Source: Dentipellis sp. KUC8613
Taxonomy: Eukaryota; Basidiomycota; Agaricomycetes; Russulales; Hericiaceae
Reading direction: 5' to 3'
Length of the DNA stretch: 34,934 bases
Assembly: GCA_002286715.1 (NCBI GenBank)
Contig: NSJX01000030.1
Span: 1-34,934, forward strand
The position numbers and the translations under genes are program-made. The notes beneath the pieces were generated by a model. That model was not told the DNA's origin. It ran no database searches and saw only the letters and a program-made list of their open reading frames with translations. This document shows, in pieces, positions 32,969 to 34,934 of the stretch (the stretch's first letter is position 1; each line of letters starts with the position of its first letter).

Positions 32969-34934
32969 TCCCGTCACCCATCGCATTATATCTATTATCA
33001 TGTTCGTTCCATTTTTACCATACCCGACCTGCGGCCATATCGGTGTTAAGCGTTTGTTCCCTCGAGCCGGATCGGTGTCGCCAGTGCATTCATGTCTCGG
33101 AGGAGCGCTCGGGGAGCTGTGTATGTCGTTCGGTCGGTGTCAGCCAATGTCAATCTATCAAAACGAAGACCAGACCCAGTGGCGAGTTGGTCTCTTTTTC
33201 ATGGGCAGCACTGGTCCCCCGACGCGCAGTGTGGCAGCTCGTTCACAGTCAAGTGCTTTGACTTTGGCTGGATCTTCCTAACGTGTTTCGAGAGATTCAT
33301 CTTTCAATAATGCCGGTGTCATAATGTGGTGAGACGACTACTGGGCTCTAGCTGACTAGAGCTTGGTGAACAATATTGTCGATGTTAGTAACAGCGAATT
33401 GTTAACTGTATTAGTAACATGTAAGTAACATGTAAGATATACCTAGGTGAATTGTACCTGTTAGGAAGTGTGAGGAAATCGTGTGAGTGCCAGAACGTTC
33501 CGGGTCGTCAGGGCGGCGCCGGGGAGCGGCCGTTGTGTGCGGGGTCTGGTCTCCTCCCTAGTCTACTTACAGGTGCTGGCACACCATAGTGGATGTAGTC
33601 TAGATTTCGCGGTGGTGCGGAATGCATAAAGTATTGACTAGTTCTTTTTATTTAGAACAGCATCTGTAACTTGGAAGCGCCGCCTGTGTCGGCTACGCCC
33701 TTGCTTATGGGGAGAGTTAAATAAGTGATTTCTTGAATCATAAGTATCACTGCAAGCATGTGTGTGATTTATGCCTTAGATTTGCAGGGGTGGACATAGA
33801 TATTATTTCTTGGTCACCAGAGTGAGCAACATGATGTGCAATATAATGCCAGGTACGAGCAGATTGAGATGCATGGCATATGAATGTATTACACAGACAC
33901 ATATACGTAGATGAAGAGGGTGTGGGAAGGGGCTCTAACAAGGGCTGAAAGAAAAGCAATCTGACTTGCCAGTGGTTCCCATTCTCTTAGAATGGGTTGT
34001 GTCAACCCTCCCAACACGTGAAACCACGTGATGTGTTCTAGGCAGGCCTATGAACAACTCGGTCTATGAAAGAATATCGTGTATTCATTATTGATAATAT
34101 ATATTTCTCGGTTACAAGCATGGCAAGCAGTACAATAGGTCAGGCTGTATGACTAGAGGCGCAGCTCTGCAATCTGTGTGTTTTGGCATGCACCCAATAC
34201 GGCCCATGTGTGGAGTACAACCCGAACATCATGCACTATTCAATGAGCTCAACAAACAGGGCAAAGTGTGTTGCGCACCCAAGTGTGGGGCGCTGCACTT
34301 TACAAGCGCGTCAAGGTCGGCATGCGATACAAGGCATTTTGTACCCAGCTACAGCAGCTGGGGTCTGCGCCTCTTCTTCCTCCTTCGTTTCCCCTCCTCC
34401 CCTCCCCTCTCCCCAGTTGCTGAGAAGCCCACTGCCTGCAGGCACGAGGAGCTCCACCTGTGCACGGCTTGACGACGCGTGGACATCGGCGATGGGAAGA
34501 GGATTCTGCGGCCAAATGGCCCACATGCAGGGCCGTGCTGGGTGAGGTGCGCGAAGAGCATAGTGATGAGCTGGAAGGACTCCGTCATGGAGCAGTCTGA
34601 TGCATCTGAAAAAATAAACCTTACTATAAAGCTGTTGATAGTCAAGATAACCCTAATAGGCTGATAGAAAGGTATCCATCTTCATAGATACCCCCCTTGC
34701 TATGATAGTGCTATGGCTGCTATAGAAACTGCCCCTTCAGCTATGGCTGCTACATAACAAGGTACCCTGCTATAAAAGAAGGCCCCTTTCTATGTAAACA
34801 GGTACCTTACTATGTACAAAGGTACCTTCCTATCATTGCTACTGCTCCTACCTACAGCTCACAGGCTATATATCTTCTCAGGCCTGTATACCACCACTAG
34901 TATCCCTACAATTAATATAATATCCTGGCTGCAG
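32969..34934. other. Repeat-like intergenic DNA, no convincing gene
   Basis: Nearly 2 kb with no frame showing protein-family features. It contains a tandem 11-bp duplication AGTAACATGTA (33413-33434), a perfect 7-bp hairpin CCCATTC/GAATGGG (33978-33996), two CACGTG sites ten bases apart (34015-34030), and an AT-rich block TTGATAATATATATTTCTC (about 34090). The overlapping frames at 34149-34545 are Cys- and Ser-rich and differ between frames, so I do not call them. Possibly decayed transposon sequence. Confidence 0.45.
34660..34860. repeat. Low-complexity GGTACC/CTATG repeat at window end
   Basis: Degenerate units combining GGTACCTT(A/C)CTATG and GCTATGGCTGCTA recur about every 15-30 bp. The style (CTAT/AGCTA words) resembles the repeats at 3840-3980, but I could not align the two well enough to call them one family. 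Confidence 0.5.

Noticed and set aside
34149..34545. Pair of overlapping plus-strand frames of about 110-120 codons
   Set aside because: Neither shows a recognisable domain, and the Ser/Pro runs come from the pyrimidine tract CCTCCTCCCCTCCCC. Kept as uncertain intergenic sequence.
1..34934. Search for CRISPR arrays, bacterial-type operons, rRNA, complete transposons or a biosynthetic cluster
   Set aside because: No regularly spaced repeats, Shine-Dalgarno-led gene strings, rRNA segments, transposase or polymerase frames, or PKS/NRPS domains were seen. Gene structure is plainly eukaryotic.

Overview
This is a nuclear DNA window from a filamentous basidiomycete (mushroom-type fungus). Evidence: genes are cut by many 47-75 nt GT-AG introns, intergenic gaps are short, a DUF6532-type gene (a family I know mainly from Agaricomycetes) lies at the left edge, and every conserved protein reads as a fungal ortholog once introns are removed. 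I rebuilt the exon structures by hand from conserved protein motifs, splice signals and reading-frame phase. For nine of the ten genes the whole CDS closes in phase. The 5' exon of the DUF6532 gene is unresolved, and the start codons of the MFS and EDE1 genes are choices.

Layout. 1-5.1 kb: a DUF6532-like gene (+), then about 3.2 kb without a convincing gene, containing two C-rich/G-poor minisatellite blocks and AT-rich, repeat-like sequence. 5.1-7.35 kb (-): an 11-exon MFS sugar transporter of the Vps73/YBR241C type. 7.85-10.18 kb (+): a 15-exon secreted, probably GPI-anchored GH13 alpha-amylase-like protein, divergent from the transporter. 10.5-17.8 kb (+): NOT1, the CCR4-NOT scaffold (18 exons, about 2,111 aa). 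18.0-21.5 kb (-): a 16-exon, 899-aa intracellular alpha/beta-hydrolase of the prolyl-oligopeptidase type, divergent from the small TMA7 gene (21.65-21.99 kb, +). 22.3-25.1 kb (+): striatin, the STRIPAK scaffold. 25.5-26.9 kb (-): class II cAMP phosphodiesterase PDE1. 27.5-31.9 kb (-): an EDE1/Eps15-like endocytic scaffold (three EH domains, coiled coil, UBA), divergent from 32.06-32.97 kb (+), a UBE2C/Ubc11-type E2. 33-34.9 kb: no convincing gene; hairpins and low-complexity repeats, possibly decayed transposon sequence.

The gene content is mostly housekeeping and signalling: mRNA deadenylation, ribosome-associated TMA7, STRIPAK and cAMP signalling, endocytosis, and mitotic ubiquitination. 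I see no operon-like pathway and no defence, CRISPR or biosynthetic cluster. One pair may be functionally linked: the sugar transporter and the alpha-glucan-acting GH13 protein share a 500-bp divergent promoter. The unusual features are in gene structure and active sites: a 7-nt microexon inside the GH13 catalytic motif, a 12-nt microexon and a GC-AG intron in the neighbouring transporter, paired NAGNAG acceptors in NOT1, a stop-free 51-nt intron in the hydrolase, loss of two conserved GH13 histidines, and an array of FxDxF-like motifs in EDE1.
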